DNA of 64,000 nucleotides from Streptomyces sp. CNQ-509 (lineage in GTDB: Bacteria > Actinomycetota > Actinomycetes > Streptomycetales > Streptomycetaceae). The stretch is from contig NZ_CP011492.1 in assembly GCF_001011035.1 (NCBI RefSeq), forward strand, positions 4,615,516 through 4,679,515. Direction: 5' to 3'. The notes under the pieces are model-generated. The model worked only from the letters and a program-made list of their open reading frames with translations, had not been told where the DNA came from and did no database searches. Positions within the stretch are counted from its first letter, which is position 1, and every line of letters begins with the position of its first letter. A program made the translations under genes and the position numbers. This document shows, one piece after another, positions 43,699-52,301 of the stretch.

Positions 43699-44346
43699 CT
43701 ACCTCTCGGCTGCCGCCGTGCTCCGCTCCCTCACCTCGTCCACGAACCTGCCCCTCTCGTTGCTCCTCGGGAACGGCTCGTCCGGCACCGGGACGCCCAG
43801 GAACGCGCAGAGCGGCTCCCAGCCCTCGCTCACCCGGAACACCAGCAGCCGGTCCGCGGGTATCTCCTCCCGTACCGCCGCCTCGTGCTCCGCGAAGACC
43901 TTCAGCGCGTGCTCCTTCTCCGTGAAGCGGCCGTCGAACACGCCGTCCCAGATGACTTCGAGCGACATGTCCCGCAGCCGCAGGAACGACTCGCCCACGT
44001 CCGGCGGGGGCGGGGCCACCGCCGTGGCGTAGATGCTGCTCGCCGCGCTCGCGTACCAGCTCTCCGGGTCCCGTACCGTCAGCACCACCTTCGCCTCGGG
44101 GAACGCCCCCGCTATCTCCCGCCAGAAGCGGGCGCCCGGCCAGTCCACCGTCGAGCCGTACGTCGCGTACACCCGGCGCCAGTCCACGGGCTCGCCGCGC
44201 GACGCCGCCTCCCACATCGGGATCTGCTCCGGGTCCTCGAAGAGGCCCAGCATGTGGTGGCACGGGCCGAAGCCCAGCCGTTCCAGCGCCGTCTTGAGCG
44301 ACAGCGTTCCCGTACGGCCGACTCCCGCGCCGATGACTTCCAGCAT
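43699..44346 (-). CDS. Sulfotransferase-fold protein (Cpz6-like)
   Basis: This 215-residue protein is of the P-loop sulfotransferase family (Sulfotransfer_4 type). The 5'-phosphosulfate loop is GAGVGRTGTLSLKTAL (about residues 6-21), followed by VVLTVRDPESWYAS in the 3'-phosphate-binding position. It would use PAPS to sulfate a small cytosolic molecule. It starts 34 bp after the type III PKS stop with a GGAAGGAG ribosome site, last gene of the arylsulfotransferase-PKS-sulfotransferase operon. By analogy with caprazamycin Cpz6, it should sulfate the PKS product. Confidence 0.85.
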   Translation of the reverse strand: MLEVIGAGVGRTGTLSLKTALERLGFGPCHHMLGLFEDPEQIPMWEAASRGEPVDWRRVYATYGSTVDWPGARFWREIAGAFPEAKVVLTVRDPESWYASAASSIYATAVAPPPPDVGESFLRLRDMSLEVIWDGVFDGRFTEKEHALKVFAEHEAAVREEIPADRLLVFRVSEGWEPLCAFLGVPVPDEPFPRSNERGRFVDEVRERSTAAAER

Positions 44347-44380
44347 CACCTTCTCCTTCCGGTTTCCCCTTGTCCGTGTC

Positions 44381-45424
44381 CTACGTGCCGCGCAGCAGCA
44401 GCGCCCAGACCGTCGCTCCCGGGCCGCACGCCAGCACCACCCCGTGCTCACCCGCCGCCAGCGGCCGCGCCGTCTGCAGCCGGCGCAGCACCGCCAGCAC
44501 CGCCGGGGCCGCGGTGTTGCCGTATTCCCGCATCACCTCCCGCGCCGTGGCCATCGACCGCTCCGGCAGGTCCAGCGCCTCGTCGACCCGGTCGAGGATG
44601 CGGCGGCCGCCCGGGTGGACGGCCCACCACGCGACGTCGGTCCAGCGGACCCCGTGCCGGGCGAGCAGCGCCCGCGCCGGTATCGCGACGGAGCCCGCGA
44701 CGACGTCCGGCATGGAGGGCTTGAGCCTGATGCGCAGCCCGTTGTCGCCCATGTGGACCTGGAGGTCGTCCGCGTGGGCCGGCGCGGTGAGCTGCTCGGC
44801 GTCGACGACCTCGGCGCCGCCCGGCCCGTCCGCGTCCCGCGGCAGCAGCACCACCGCCGCGGCGCCGTCGCCGAACAGCGTGAGGACGACGGCCTGTTCC
44901 TTGTCGTACGGGGGCGGCTGCACGTGCGGCGAGAAGAGGTCGACCGCGAGCAGCACCGCCGGGCGCCGCTTGACCGCGACCCAGTGCGCGCACGCGGACA
45001 CCGCCGGCACCGCGGCGTAGCAGCCCATCGGGCCGAGGGACAGCGTCTCGACGTCGGGGCGCAGCCCGAGTTCCGCGGCGAGGGCGTCGAGGCCCGGGGC
45101 GGAGTGGGTCGTGGTGGTGACGGTGGCGAACAGCCCCACGTCCCCGGGGCCGAGACCGGCCTCGGCGAGCGCCGCGGTGACGGTGGTGCGGCCGAGGCGG
45201 CGGGCTTCGGCGAGGCTTCGGTCCATCCGCCGGCGCGTGGTCCAGCGGCGGGGGTCTTCCAGCAGGGCGTTGACGGCCATGCCCTTGGTGGTGATCGCCG
45301 AGTTCCGGACGACCTGGGCGACCGTGTCGCCTCCGGGGTCCGCGGCGACGAGGTTGGCGAACTCTTCCATCTTGACCAGCGGTGGGGTCCGGAACGTGAC
45401 AGCCACGATCCGCGCTTCGGACAT
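44381..45424 (-). CDS. Type III polyketide synthase (Cpz8-like)
   Basis: This 347-residue homodimeric ketosynthase of the chalcone synthase superfamily has the Cys-His-Asn triad: C135 in GPMGCYAAVPA, H270 in VHPGGRRIL, N303 in EYGN. The closing GPG segment (CGPGATVWALLL) is also present. It condenses an acyl-CoA starter with malonyl-CoA extenders into a pyrone or phenol. The neighbours are a secreted arylsulfotransferase upstream (42-bp gap) and a PAPS sulfotransferase downstream. That makes a pyrone or phenolic lipid serving as sulfate carrier the likely product. Confidence 0.9.
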   Translation of the reverse strand: MSEARIVAVTFRTPPLVKMEEFANLVAADPGGDTVAQVVRNSAITTKGMAVNALLEDPRRWTTRRRMDRSLAEARRLGRTTVTAALAEAGLGPGDVGLFATVTTTTHSAPGLDALAAELGLRPDVETLSLGPMGCYAAVPAVSACAHWVAVKRRPAVLLAVDLFSPHVQPPPYDKEQAVVLTLFGDGAAAVVLLPRDADGPGGAEVVDAEQLTAPAHADDLQVHMGDNGLRIRLKPSMPDVVAGSVAIPARALLARHGVRWTDVAWWAVHPGGRRILDRVDEALDLPERSMATAREVMREYGNTAAPAVLAVLRRLQTARPLAAGEHGVVLACGPGATVWALLLRGT

Positions 45425-45466
45425 CGTGTTCTTCTCCTGACTCCGTGAGGCGTCGGCGGCCTTCGG

Positions 45467-47002
45467 TCAGTGGTGGCGGGATGCGGCGGGCTCCACGGCC
45501 TCGACCGGCGAGGACCCGATGACCCGGCCGCGCGCGTCGAGGCCCTGGACCTTCACGTAGTCGATGTCCCGGGCCTCGGGCGGCAGCCGCACCTCGGTGT
45601 CGAGCCCCTTCCACCCGGCGCGCGCCACGGGGCGCAGCCCCGATGCCGTCTCGCCGCCGAGCACGCGCCAGTCGCTGACCTCCGTCGCGCCGTTCCACAC
45701 GGCTTCGACGGCGGTGCCCGCGTCGTTCACCCCGACCTCGGGGGCGGTGTCGGGTGTGCTCTTCCAGGGGGCGCGATAGCCCCGGTAACTACTGATGTCC
45801 TCCGGCAGCGCGCTGTCGAAGACGAGCCGGCCCGAGGGCGAGAACTCGGAGATGCGGCCCGAGGGCGAGCCCCAGCTCACGAAGGTGTTGCCGTTGGGCA
45901 GCGCCTGGCTGTTGCCCTCCAGTCCCGTGGTCAGCCGGTCCGGGTGGACCTGCTGGCGTACGAGCTCCGCGGTCATCCGCCGCTCGTCGATGCGCAGCCA
46001 CGCGACCCGCGACTCGTAGCCGGGGCTGCCCATGTTCTGGTTGTCGAAGACGCGGTACGTGTTCTCGCCGGCCGGCTCGATGTTGTGCTGGCCGATGGTG
46101 CGGGCGCCGGCGCCGAGGCGGAAGTCGCTGCGCTTGCCGCCGAGCCGCCAGACGATCTCGCCGGTCTCGCGGTCGACCTTGTAGATGGTGCTGGTCTCGC
46201 GTCCGGAGAAGAGGAGGTCGCCGTCGCGGTCGAGGCTGACGGCGTTGAGGTGCAGGTACGGGAACGGGCCGGGCATGCCGGCGTCGAAGCGGCGGTCGGA
46301 GTCGGTGATCGGGATGTGGTCGAGGCTGTGCCAGTCCATGACCTTCTCGCCGGTGGCGATGTCGATCTCCTGCACGACGTAGTCGAGGACCTGACCGTCT
46401 TTCGGTCCGCCGACGGGGGTGAGGTCGTACGGCTCGTCGCGGTAGCTGAGGATCAGGGCCGTGCCGTCGGGGGTGAGGCGGAACTCGTGGAAGTCGGTGC
46501 GCTCGCCGGGGTCGGGGGTCCTGACGGTGGCGATGACGTCGTAGTTCTCGTCGGCGATGTAGCCGGTGCCCGAGCCCGTGCCGGTGGGGGAGCTTTCGCC
46601 CTCCCACCAGGTGAGCACCTTCTCGCCGCGGTACTCCTCGACCTGGAAGTCGGCGGCGACGAAGCCCGTGGGAATCCGGTGGTACCAGACCGGGCGGCCG
46701 CGGTCGTCGACGATCTGGGGGCCGCGGGGCGTCTCGTGGCGGCCCTGGGGGGTGAGGAAGAGGAGGCCGGGGGCCATGCCCTCGCCGCGCTTGAGCACGT
46801 CGAGCCCGGGCGGGGCCCCGCCGTCGACGGCGGCCTGGTCGACGACGGCGGCCTGGTCGGCGGCGGGGCCGGGGGCGGGGGTGGAGCCGGGGGCGGCTTG
46901 CTCCGCGGCGGCGGTGCCGGTGGCCGGGGCCGCCGCGGTGAGCGCGGCGACCGTGGCGCCGCAGAGCATGAACGTGGCGTACGTACGCGGTAAACGGGTC
47001 AT
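45467..47002 (-). CDS. Secreted arylsulfotransferase (Cpz4-like)
   Basis: This 511-residue exported protein has an N-terminal signal (residues about 1-33, TRLPRTYATFMLCGATVAAL). It is followed by a six-bladed-propeller-type arylsulfotransferase domain (Arylsulfotran family: GLLFLTPQGRHETPRGPQIV, FHEFRLTPDG, GQHNIEPAGENTYRVFDNQN, GNSQALPNGNTFVSWG). Such PAPS-independent enzymes move sulfate from a phenyl sulfate donor to an acceptor outside the membrane. It is the first gene of the operon; its promoter lies in the 47003-47470 spacer. Confidence 0.88.
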   Translation of the reverse strand: MTRLPRTYATFMLCGATVAALTAAAPATGTAAAEQAAPGSTPAPGPAADQAAVVDQAAVDGGAPPGLDVLKRGEGMAPGLLFLTPQGRHETPRGPQIVDDRGRPVWYHRIPTGFVAADFQVEEYRGEKVLTWWEGESSPTGTGSGTGYIADENYDVIATVRTPDPGERTDFHEFRLTPDGTALILSYRDEPYDLTPVGGPKDGQVLDYVVQEIDIATGEKVMDWHSLDHIPITDSDRRFDAGMPGPFPYLHLNAVSLDRDGDLLFSGRETSTIYKVDRETGEIVWRLGGKRSDFRLGAGARTIGQHNIEPAGENTYRVFDNQNMGSPGYESRVAWLRIDERRMTAELVRQQVHPDRLTTGLEGNSQALPNGNTFVSWGSPSGRISEFSPSGRLVFDSALPEDISSYRGYRAPWKSTPDTAPEVGVNDAGTAVEAVWNGATEVSDWRVLGGETASGLRPVARAGWKGLDTEVRLPPEARDIDYVKVQGLDARGRVIGSSPVEAVEPAASRHH

Positions 47003-47096
47003 CCGCAGGTCTCCCGTCGGGGTGGAGGGTCCGGAGCGCTGAGCGGCCGTCGTACGGCAGAGTGGCGGCGCCGCGTGGCTGCTTGATCAGCGATCT

Positions 47097-47417
47097 TGCT
47101 CAAACGTTGTAACAAGCGCGCGGTTACAGCGTGGTGACGCCGTAAAGGCTTGCTGACCAGGGCCGTTGAGCAGTTGGACGCCGTTGCCGCAGGGGGCGTA
47201 CGGGAGATCTTGGGCGTTCTCCGTTCTAGCCGACCGGCGGTGACAGGGCCGTCACGATCGCCGCGGCGGGACCTCCGGAAGCCGCCTTCACCGGGGCAGA
47301 CCCGGGCGCACACCTCTTGTCACAGGTGTGCTGCAAACGGTCCATTGAGTGTGCTGGTGTGGTGAGGAAACTCCCTATAGTGTCGGCGACTTGAGCACCC
47401 GCGAGCACGTTGCTCAA
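47097..47417. promoter_or_regulatory. Four TTGAGCA/TGCTCAA motifs in the divergent spacer
   Basis: The 468-bp region between the arylsulfotransferase and cvnA genes contains no gene but carries the heptamer four times: TGCTCAA 47097, TTGAGCA 47166, TTGAGCA 47391 and TGCTCAA 47411. The last two form a perfect inverted repeat with 13 bp between. A TATAGT -10-like box lies at 47376-47381, just upstream of that pair, on the cvnA side. They look like operator half-sites for an unknown regulator of one or both units. Confidence 0.45.
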
Positions 47418-47470
47418 TTCGGCGCACATACCCGACCTGGGACAGGCCACCTGCCCGGAGGAGCCCGTCG

Positions 47471-49279
47471 ATGACCGCGCACCAGGATGCAGCCCCGCCC
47501 CGGGACTCGCGTTCCCGCCTCCCCGCACCGCTGTCGGCCCTGTTCGTCACGGCGCCCGCGACCGCCGTCGCGGTCCTGGCCGCGGCGCTCGCCGGACCCG
47601 AGGACCACACCCGGCACATCGTCTACGCCGGTGGCGCCGCCGCCGTCCTGCTGTGCATAGCCGTCGCCGCCGCGGCCGGCTACCGGGCCAAGGCCGCCCG
47701 CGCCGACGAACGCGCCGCCGCCGCGGCCGGCGCCGCCGCCGTCTTCGCCGACCGCGTCGTCCCCGAGGTGCTGCGGAAGATCGCCGCGGGCGCGCCCGTC
47801 GACGAAGCACTCGCCGCCGCCCCCCGGCTGGACAACCAGGCGTACCGGCGCGCCGTCCAGCAGGTCGCCGAGGAGGCGCGGCGCAGCGAGAACCGCCGGG
47901 CCGCCGCCATGGCCTCCTGCGCCAACGCCGCGGGACGGATGCAGGCCATCACCACCAGCATGCTCGCCGACCTGCGCGAGATGGAGCACCGCCACGGCGA
48001 CGCCGACGTCCTCGGCGACCTCCTCCACCTCGACCACCGCACCGCGCAGGCCGGCCGCGTCGCCGACAGCATCGCCGTGCTGAGCGGCGCCCGCACCGGC
48101 CGCCGCTGGGCGAAGCCGATCGCGATGGAGTCCATCCTGCGCGGCGCCATGGGCCGGATCGCCGGCTACCAGCGCGTGCGGCTGCGCGCCGTCTCCGAAG
48201 TGGCCGTCGCGGGACACGCCGCCGAGGGTGTCATGCACGCGCTCGCCGAACTCCTCGACAACGCCTGCAACTTCTCGCCCCCCACCACCGAGGTGCACGT
48301 CTACGTCTCGGAAGTGCCCGCCGGCGCCGTCGTCACCATCGAGGACAGCGGGCTGATGATGAGCGAGGCCGCGCAGCGCCGCGCCGAGCGTGCCGTCTCC
48401 GGCACCGCCACCGACCTGTCCACGCTCACCGGCACCCGGCTCGGCCTGCCCGTCGTCGGGCACCTCGCGCAGAAGCACGGGCTGACCGTCTCCTTCCGGC
48501 CCTCCGCCATCGGCGGTACGGGCGTGGTCCTGATGATCCCGCAGGAGCTGATCTCCCGCGCCCGGCCCGGCGAGCCCGTACGCACGCCGGGCCTGCCCAT
48601 GCCCACCGAGGACACCGGCAGCACGCCGCTCCCGCTGCCCCGGCAGCGGGACGTCGCCGCCGGCGAGGACGCGGACGAGCGGGCGGGCGAGCGGGCGGGC
48701 GACGGTGGGCACGACCCGTTCGCGCTGGCCGCGCTGCCGCGGCGGCGCCGCGGGCGCACGCTGGCGGGCGCACACCCCGGCGGCGTGCCGGACGGCGGCC
48801 CGTCCGGCGAGGCCGGCGGTACGGGCACGGGCCGCGCACGTACGGGGACGGAAACGGGAACGGGAACGGGAACCGGCGACCAGGGCGCCGCCGGTGACGG
48901 CACCGCCCCGCAGCGGCGCCTCCAAGCCGCCGGCTCCGCCGCCCGGTTCGGCGCCTTCCGGCGCGCGGTGACCGGCCAGGAGCGCGGCGCCGACGGCACG
49001 GGCGGCGCGGGCACGGCGGGCGGCGCCCTGGCCGCCGCCGTCAACGGCCGCAAGCGCGACACCGGCCGCGCAGACGACGTACCGGCCGCAGGCGCCGGAC
49101 GGGACGCAGACGAACAGCAAGACGACGTACGGCAGGACGACGGCGCACGCGCCGAAGCCCCCGTGCCGGCAGAGCAACCCGCGGAACGCGAGGAACCCGC
49201 CGCGCCCGGCGACGGCACCGACCCCGCCACCGCGCCCCCCGCACGCAACGCCGCTTCATCTTCGGAGGACGACAGATGA
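47471..49279 (+). CDS. cvnA: Conservon sensor histidine-kinase-like protein CvnA
   Basis: This 602-residue protein has two N-terminal membrane helices (about residues 20-75), a dimerisation/HATPase region (ALAELLDNACNFSPPTTEVHV near residue 258, VTIEDSGLMMSEAA), and a long disordered Gly/Arg/Glu-rich C-terminal tail (about 370-600). CvnA proteins resemble sensor kinases but lack a classical response regulator partner and head the conservon. A GGAGGAG ribosome site precedes ATG 47471. The stop overlaps the cvnB ATG. Confidence 0.92.
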   Translation: MTAHQDAAPPRDSRSRLPAPLSALFVTAPATAVAVLAAALAGPEDHTRHIVYAGGAAAVLLCIAVAAAAGYRAKAARADERAAAAAGAAAVFADRVVPEVLRKIAAGAPVDEALAAAPRLDNQAYRRAVQQVAEEARRSENRRAAAMASCANAAGRMQAITTSMLADLREMEHRHGDADVLGDLLHLDHRTAQAGRVADSIAVLSGARTGRRWAKPIAMESILRGAMGRIAGYQRVRLRAVSEVAVAGHAAEGVMHALAELLDNACNFSPPTTEVHVYVSEVPAGAVVTIEDSGLMMSEAAQRRAERAVSGTATDLSTLTGTRLGLPVVGHLAQKHGLTVSFRPSAIGGTGVVLMIPQELISRARPGEPVRTPGLPMPTEDTGSTPLPLPRQRDVAAGEDADERAGERAGDGGHDPFALAALPRRRRGRTLAGAHPGGVPDGGPSGEAGGTGTGRARTGTETGTGTGTGDQGAAGDGTAPQRRLQAAGSAARFGAFRRAVTGQERGADGTGGAGTAGGALAAAVNGRKRDTGRADDVPAAGAGRDADEQQDDVRQDDGARAEAPVPAEQPAEREEPAAPGDGTDPATAPPARNAASSSEDDR

Positions 49280-49713
49280 CCCAATCTCCCGCCGAGGCCA
49301 CCGGGCTGACCTGGCTGCTGGAGGGGTTGCTGGAGCGCACGCCCGGCGCCAGGCACGCCCTCGTCCTCTCCCGCGACGGACTCAAGCTCTGCCACACGCC
49401 CGAACTCTCCGAGGACCGCGCCGACCAGCTCGCCGCCATCTCCGCCGGCATCCAGAGCCTGTCGCACGGCGCCTCCGTCGAGTTCGGCGACGGCAGCGGC
49501 GGCGTACGGCAGTCGATGACCGAGTTCTACGGCGGCATCCTCTTCATCGCCGAAGCCGGGTCCGGCAGCCACGTCGCCGTGATCGCCGCCGAGACGGCCG
49601 ACCCCGGGCTCGTCGGGCACAACATGCTGGAACTGGTCGAGCAGCTCGGCGAGCACCTCAGCGCCCCGCCCCGCGGGCCCGTACCCGCGGCCGAGGGGGT
49701 CGCGGCGGAATGA
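49276..49713 (+). CDS. cvnB: Conservon Roadblock/LC7 protein CvnB
   Basis: This 145-residue Roadblock/LC7-fold protein (LTWLLEGLLERTPGARHALVLSRDGLKL at the start, VAVIAAETADPGLVGHNMLELV) is of the type that regulates small GTPases such as MglA/CvnD. Its start overlaps cvnA and its stop overlaps cvnC, both by 4 bp. Confidence 0.95.
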   Translation: MTQSPAEATGLTWLLEGLLERTPGARHALVLSRDGLKLCHTPELSEDRADQLAAISAGIQSLSHGASVEFGDGSGGVRQSMTEFYGGILFIAEAGSGSHVAVIAAETADPGLVGHNMLELVEQLGEHLSAPPRGPVPAAEGVAAE

Positions 49714-50078
49714 CCCGCCCCGGCCGGGACGACGACCCGGACCGGCTGTACACCCTGACAGGAGGGCGCAGCCGGCCCGCCAGCGACGAGTTCGACCTCG
49801 TCACCCTGGTCGTCGCCGAGGACGAACCGGCACCGGGCATGCAGTCGGAACACGCCGCGATCCTGCGCATCTGCCGCACCCCGACCGCCGTGGTGGAACT
49901 CTCCGCCGACCTCGGACTGCCCGTCGGCATCACCAAGATCCTGCTGTCCGACCTGCTGGCCGCCGGCCGGATCACCGCACGCCACCCGCGGTACGCGCCC
50001 CCGCGCACACCGGGCGGCGTCCGGTTCGCCGATCCCGAGACTCTGGAGAAGGTGCTCGTTGGACTCCGCCACCTCTGA
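49710..50078 (+). CDS. cvnC: Conservon DUF742 protein CvnC
   Basis: This 122-residue DUF742 protein (DDDPDRLYTLTGGRSRPASD, ILRICRTPTAVVELSADLGLPVGITKILLSDL) has a winged-helix-like C-terminus. It is the third member of the conservon, coupled by 4-bp overlap to cvnB and 20-bp overlap to cvnD. Confidence 0.95.
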   Translation: MTRPGRDDDPDRLYTLTGGRSRPASDEFDLVTLVVAEDEPAPGMQSEHAAILRICRTPTAVVELSADLGLPVGITKILLSDLLAAGRITARHPRYAPPRTPGGVRFADPETLEKVLVGLRHL

Positions 50079-50745
50079 CCCCCGCGCGACCCCCGCGCCG
50101 GGCGGCGCGACCGAGCGCGCCCCCCTGGCCCGTACCGCGGACAACGGGCTGAAGATCGTCATCGTCGGCGGCTTCGGCGTCGGCAAGACCACTATGGTCC
50201 GCTCCGTCAGCGACATCCGGCCGCTGAACACCGAGGAGACGATGACCCTCGCCGGCCGCGGCATCGACGACCGCCGCGCCGTGCCCGGCAAGACCGCCAC
50301 GACGGTCGCCTTCGACTTCGGGCGCATCAGCCTGGACGAGCGCACCGTGCTGTACCTCTTCGGGGCGCCCGGCCAGGAACGCTTCTGGTTCCTCTGGGAC
50401 CGGCTGTTCTCCGGGACGCTCGGCGCGATCGTCCTCGTCGACCACCGCAGGCTCTCCGACTCCTGGTACGCCATCGACCGGCTGGAGCACCACGGCACGC
50501 CGTTCATCGTCGCCCGCAACGACTTCGGCGGCCCGCCCTACACCAGCGCCGAAGTACGCGAAGCGCTCGACCTCGACCCGCACGTCCCGCTCGTCGACTG
50601 CGACGCGCGGTCCCGCGAGTCCAGCAAGGGCGTGCTGATCGCCCTGGTCGAACACCTCCAGCGCCTCGCCGCCGGTACGGCCACCGCGACCGCCGCGACC
50701 GCCGCCGCAGCCACTGTCCCCACCGCACCGGAGACCGCGACATGA
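50059..50745 (+). CDS. cvnD: Conservon small GTPase-like protein CvnD
   Basis: This 228-residue Ras-like GTPase has a P-loop GGFGVGKTTMV, switch segment KTATTVAFDFGRI, FGAPGQERFWFLWDRLF (G3), and NDFG in place of the usual NKxD (G4). It starts at TTG 50059 inside cvnC with a GGAGAAGG ribosome site. A low-complexity Thr/Ala tail ends the protein. It probably cycles under CvnB control and signals to the two P450s encoded next. Confidence 0.93.
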   Translation: MDSATSDPRATPAPGGATERAPLARTADNGLKIVIVGGFGVGKTTMVRSVSDIRPLNTEETMTLAGRGIDDRRAVPGKTATTVAFDFGRISLDERTVLYLFGAPGQERFWFLWDRLFSGTLGAIVLVDHRRLSDSWYAIDRLEHHGTPFIVARNDFGGPPYTSAEVREALDLDPHVPLVDCDARSRESSKGVLIALVEHLQRLAAGTATATAATAAAATVPTAPETAT

Positions 50746-52301
50746 CCCCGACCCCCGACGACCAGGCCGCACACGAGGGGAGCAGCAGCCAGGCGCAACC
50801 GCGCACGGGCGCGCTCAGCGAGGCCCCTGCGCCGGGTGCGCCGGGTGCGCCGGGTGCGCCGGGTGCGCCCGGTGAGTCCGGTGCGCCCGGTGAGCCGTCG
50901 GCCGATCCGGATGCGCCGGGCACCGCGCCGGGTGCGCCGGCCGACGTGCCCGCGCCCGACGGCCCCGACGCGCCCCCCGCTGCCGACGCACCCCCCGCCG
51001 CCTGCCCCGCGCACGCGGGCGCCGCCGGGGCCGTACCGCTCAGCGGCCCCCGCTTCCACACCGACCCGCGCGACCTCTACCGCGAGATGCGCCGCGACCA
51101 CGGCCCCGTCGTCCCCGTCGAACTCCCCGGCGACATCCCCGCCTGGCTCGTCATCGGCTACCGCGAACTCCACCAGGTCACCTCCGACCCCGAACTCTTC
51201 GCCCGGGACCGCGGGCTGTGGAACCAGTGGGAGAAGATCCCGCCGGACTGGCCGCTGCTGCCGATGGTCGGCCAGGTCATGCCGTCGATCCACTTCACCG
51301 CCTCCGCCGCCGACCACCGCAGGCACGCCGTCATGGTCGGCGCCGCACTGGAGAGCGTCGACCCCTTCGACCTCCGCCGGCACTGCGAACAGCTCGCCGA
51401 CCGGCTCATCGACTCCTTCTGCTCCCGCGGCAGCGCGGAACTCGTCGGCGACTACGCCGTCCCGCTCCCCGTCCTCGTCCTCGCCCGCCTCATCGGCTTC
51501 CCCGACGCCCAGGGACGGCAACTCGCCCAGGTCCTCAACGAACTCGCGGACGGCGGACCCGGAGCACTCAAGGCGTACGAGACCTTCGTCGAGCACATGA
51601 CGCGGCTCGTCGCCGAGAAACGGCTCGCGCCCGGCCAGGACGTCGCCTCGCGGATGCTCGCCGACCCCATGCACTTCACCGACGAAGAGGTCATGCTCGA
51701 CCTCAAGGACACCACCGCCGCCGGCTTCCTGCCCACCGCCGACTGGATCGGCAACTCCATCCGCCTCATGCTCACCGACGACCGCTTCGCCGCCGCCCTC
51801 GGCGGCGGGCGGCACAGCGTCGGCCAGGCCATGAACGAGGTGCTGTGGGAGGACACCCCGACCCAGATCCTCGTCGGCCGCTGGGCCGCCCGCGACACCC
51901 AGCTCGGCGGCCGCCCCGTCGGCGCGGGCGACCTGCTGCTCCTCGGCCTCGCCGCCGCCAACGACGACCCGCAGATCCAGCAGGCCCTGGTCGGGCCGGG
52001 CGGCGCGGGCGGGGCCGGCGGCATGGGCGGCGGATACGGGTACGGGGGCGTACCCGCACAGGCCGGCAACAGCGCCCACTTCGCCTTCAGCTACGGCGAC
52101 TTCCGCTGCCCCTTCCCGGCCCAGGAGATCGCTGAGATCATCGCCCGGACGGGCCTCGAGGTACTCCTCGACCGGCTGCCCGACCTGGACCTGTCCGTGC
52201 CGGCCCGGACGCTGGTGCGGCGGCCGTCCGCGTTCCTGCGCGGCATGACCGCCCTGCCGGTCACCTTCACCCCCGTACGCGCTGCAGGAGGTCACCTGTG
52301 A
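50742..52301 (+). CDS. Conservon cytochrome P450 lacking ExxR (CYP157-like)
   Basis: This 519-residue P450 homologue is coupled to cvnD (4-bp overlap). Residues about 25-55 form a collagen-like Gly-Ala-Pro repeat absent from ordinary P450s. At the K-helix position the usual ExxR reads EVLW (E366-W369), so the conserved arginine is replaced by tryptophan. The heme loop is YGDFRCPF with the proximal cysteine at C456, preceded by a Gly-rich insert (GGAGGAGGMGGGYGYGG). Conservon P450s of the CYP157 type in Streptomyces also lack ExxR. Activity as a classical monooxygenase is uncertain. Confidence 0.88.
   Translation: MTPTPDDQAAHEGSSSQAQPRTGALSEAPAPGAPGAPGAPGAPGESGAPGEPSADPDAPGTAPGAPADVPAPDGPDAPPAADAPPAACPAHAGAAGAVPLSGPRFHTDPRDLYREMRRDHGPVVPVELPGDIPAWLVIGYRELHQVTSDPELFARDRGLWNQWEKIPPDWPLLPMVGQVMPSIHFTASAADHRRHAVMVGAALESVDPFDLRRHCEQLADRLIDSFCSRGSAELVGDYAVPLPVLVLARLIGFPDAQGRQLAQVLNELADGGPGALKAYETFVEHMTRLVAEKRLAPGQDVASRMLADPMHFTDEEVMLDLKDTTAAGFLPTADWIGNSIRLMLTDDRFAAALGGGRHSVGQAMNEVLWEDTPTQILVGRWAARDTQLGGRPVGAGDLLLLGLAAANDDPQIQQALVGPGGAGGAGGMGGGYGYGGVPAQAGNSAHFAFSYGDFRCPFPAQEIAEIIARTGLEVLLDRLPDLDLSVPARTLVRRPSAFLRGMTALPVTFTPVRAAGGHL
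50831..50892 (+). repeat. Tandem 9-bp-type repeat encoding Gly-Ala-Pro units
   Basis: Four perfect gcgccgggt units followed by variants encode a run of PGA repeats (PGAPGAPGAPGAPGESGAPG) in the N-terminal extension of the P450. The array is prone to slippage, in frame every 9 bp. Confidence 0.85.
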
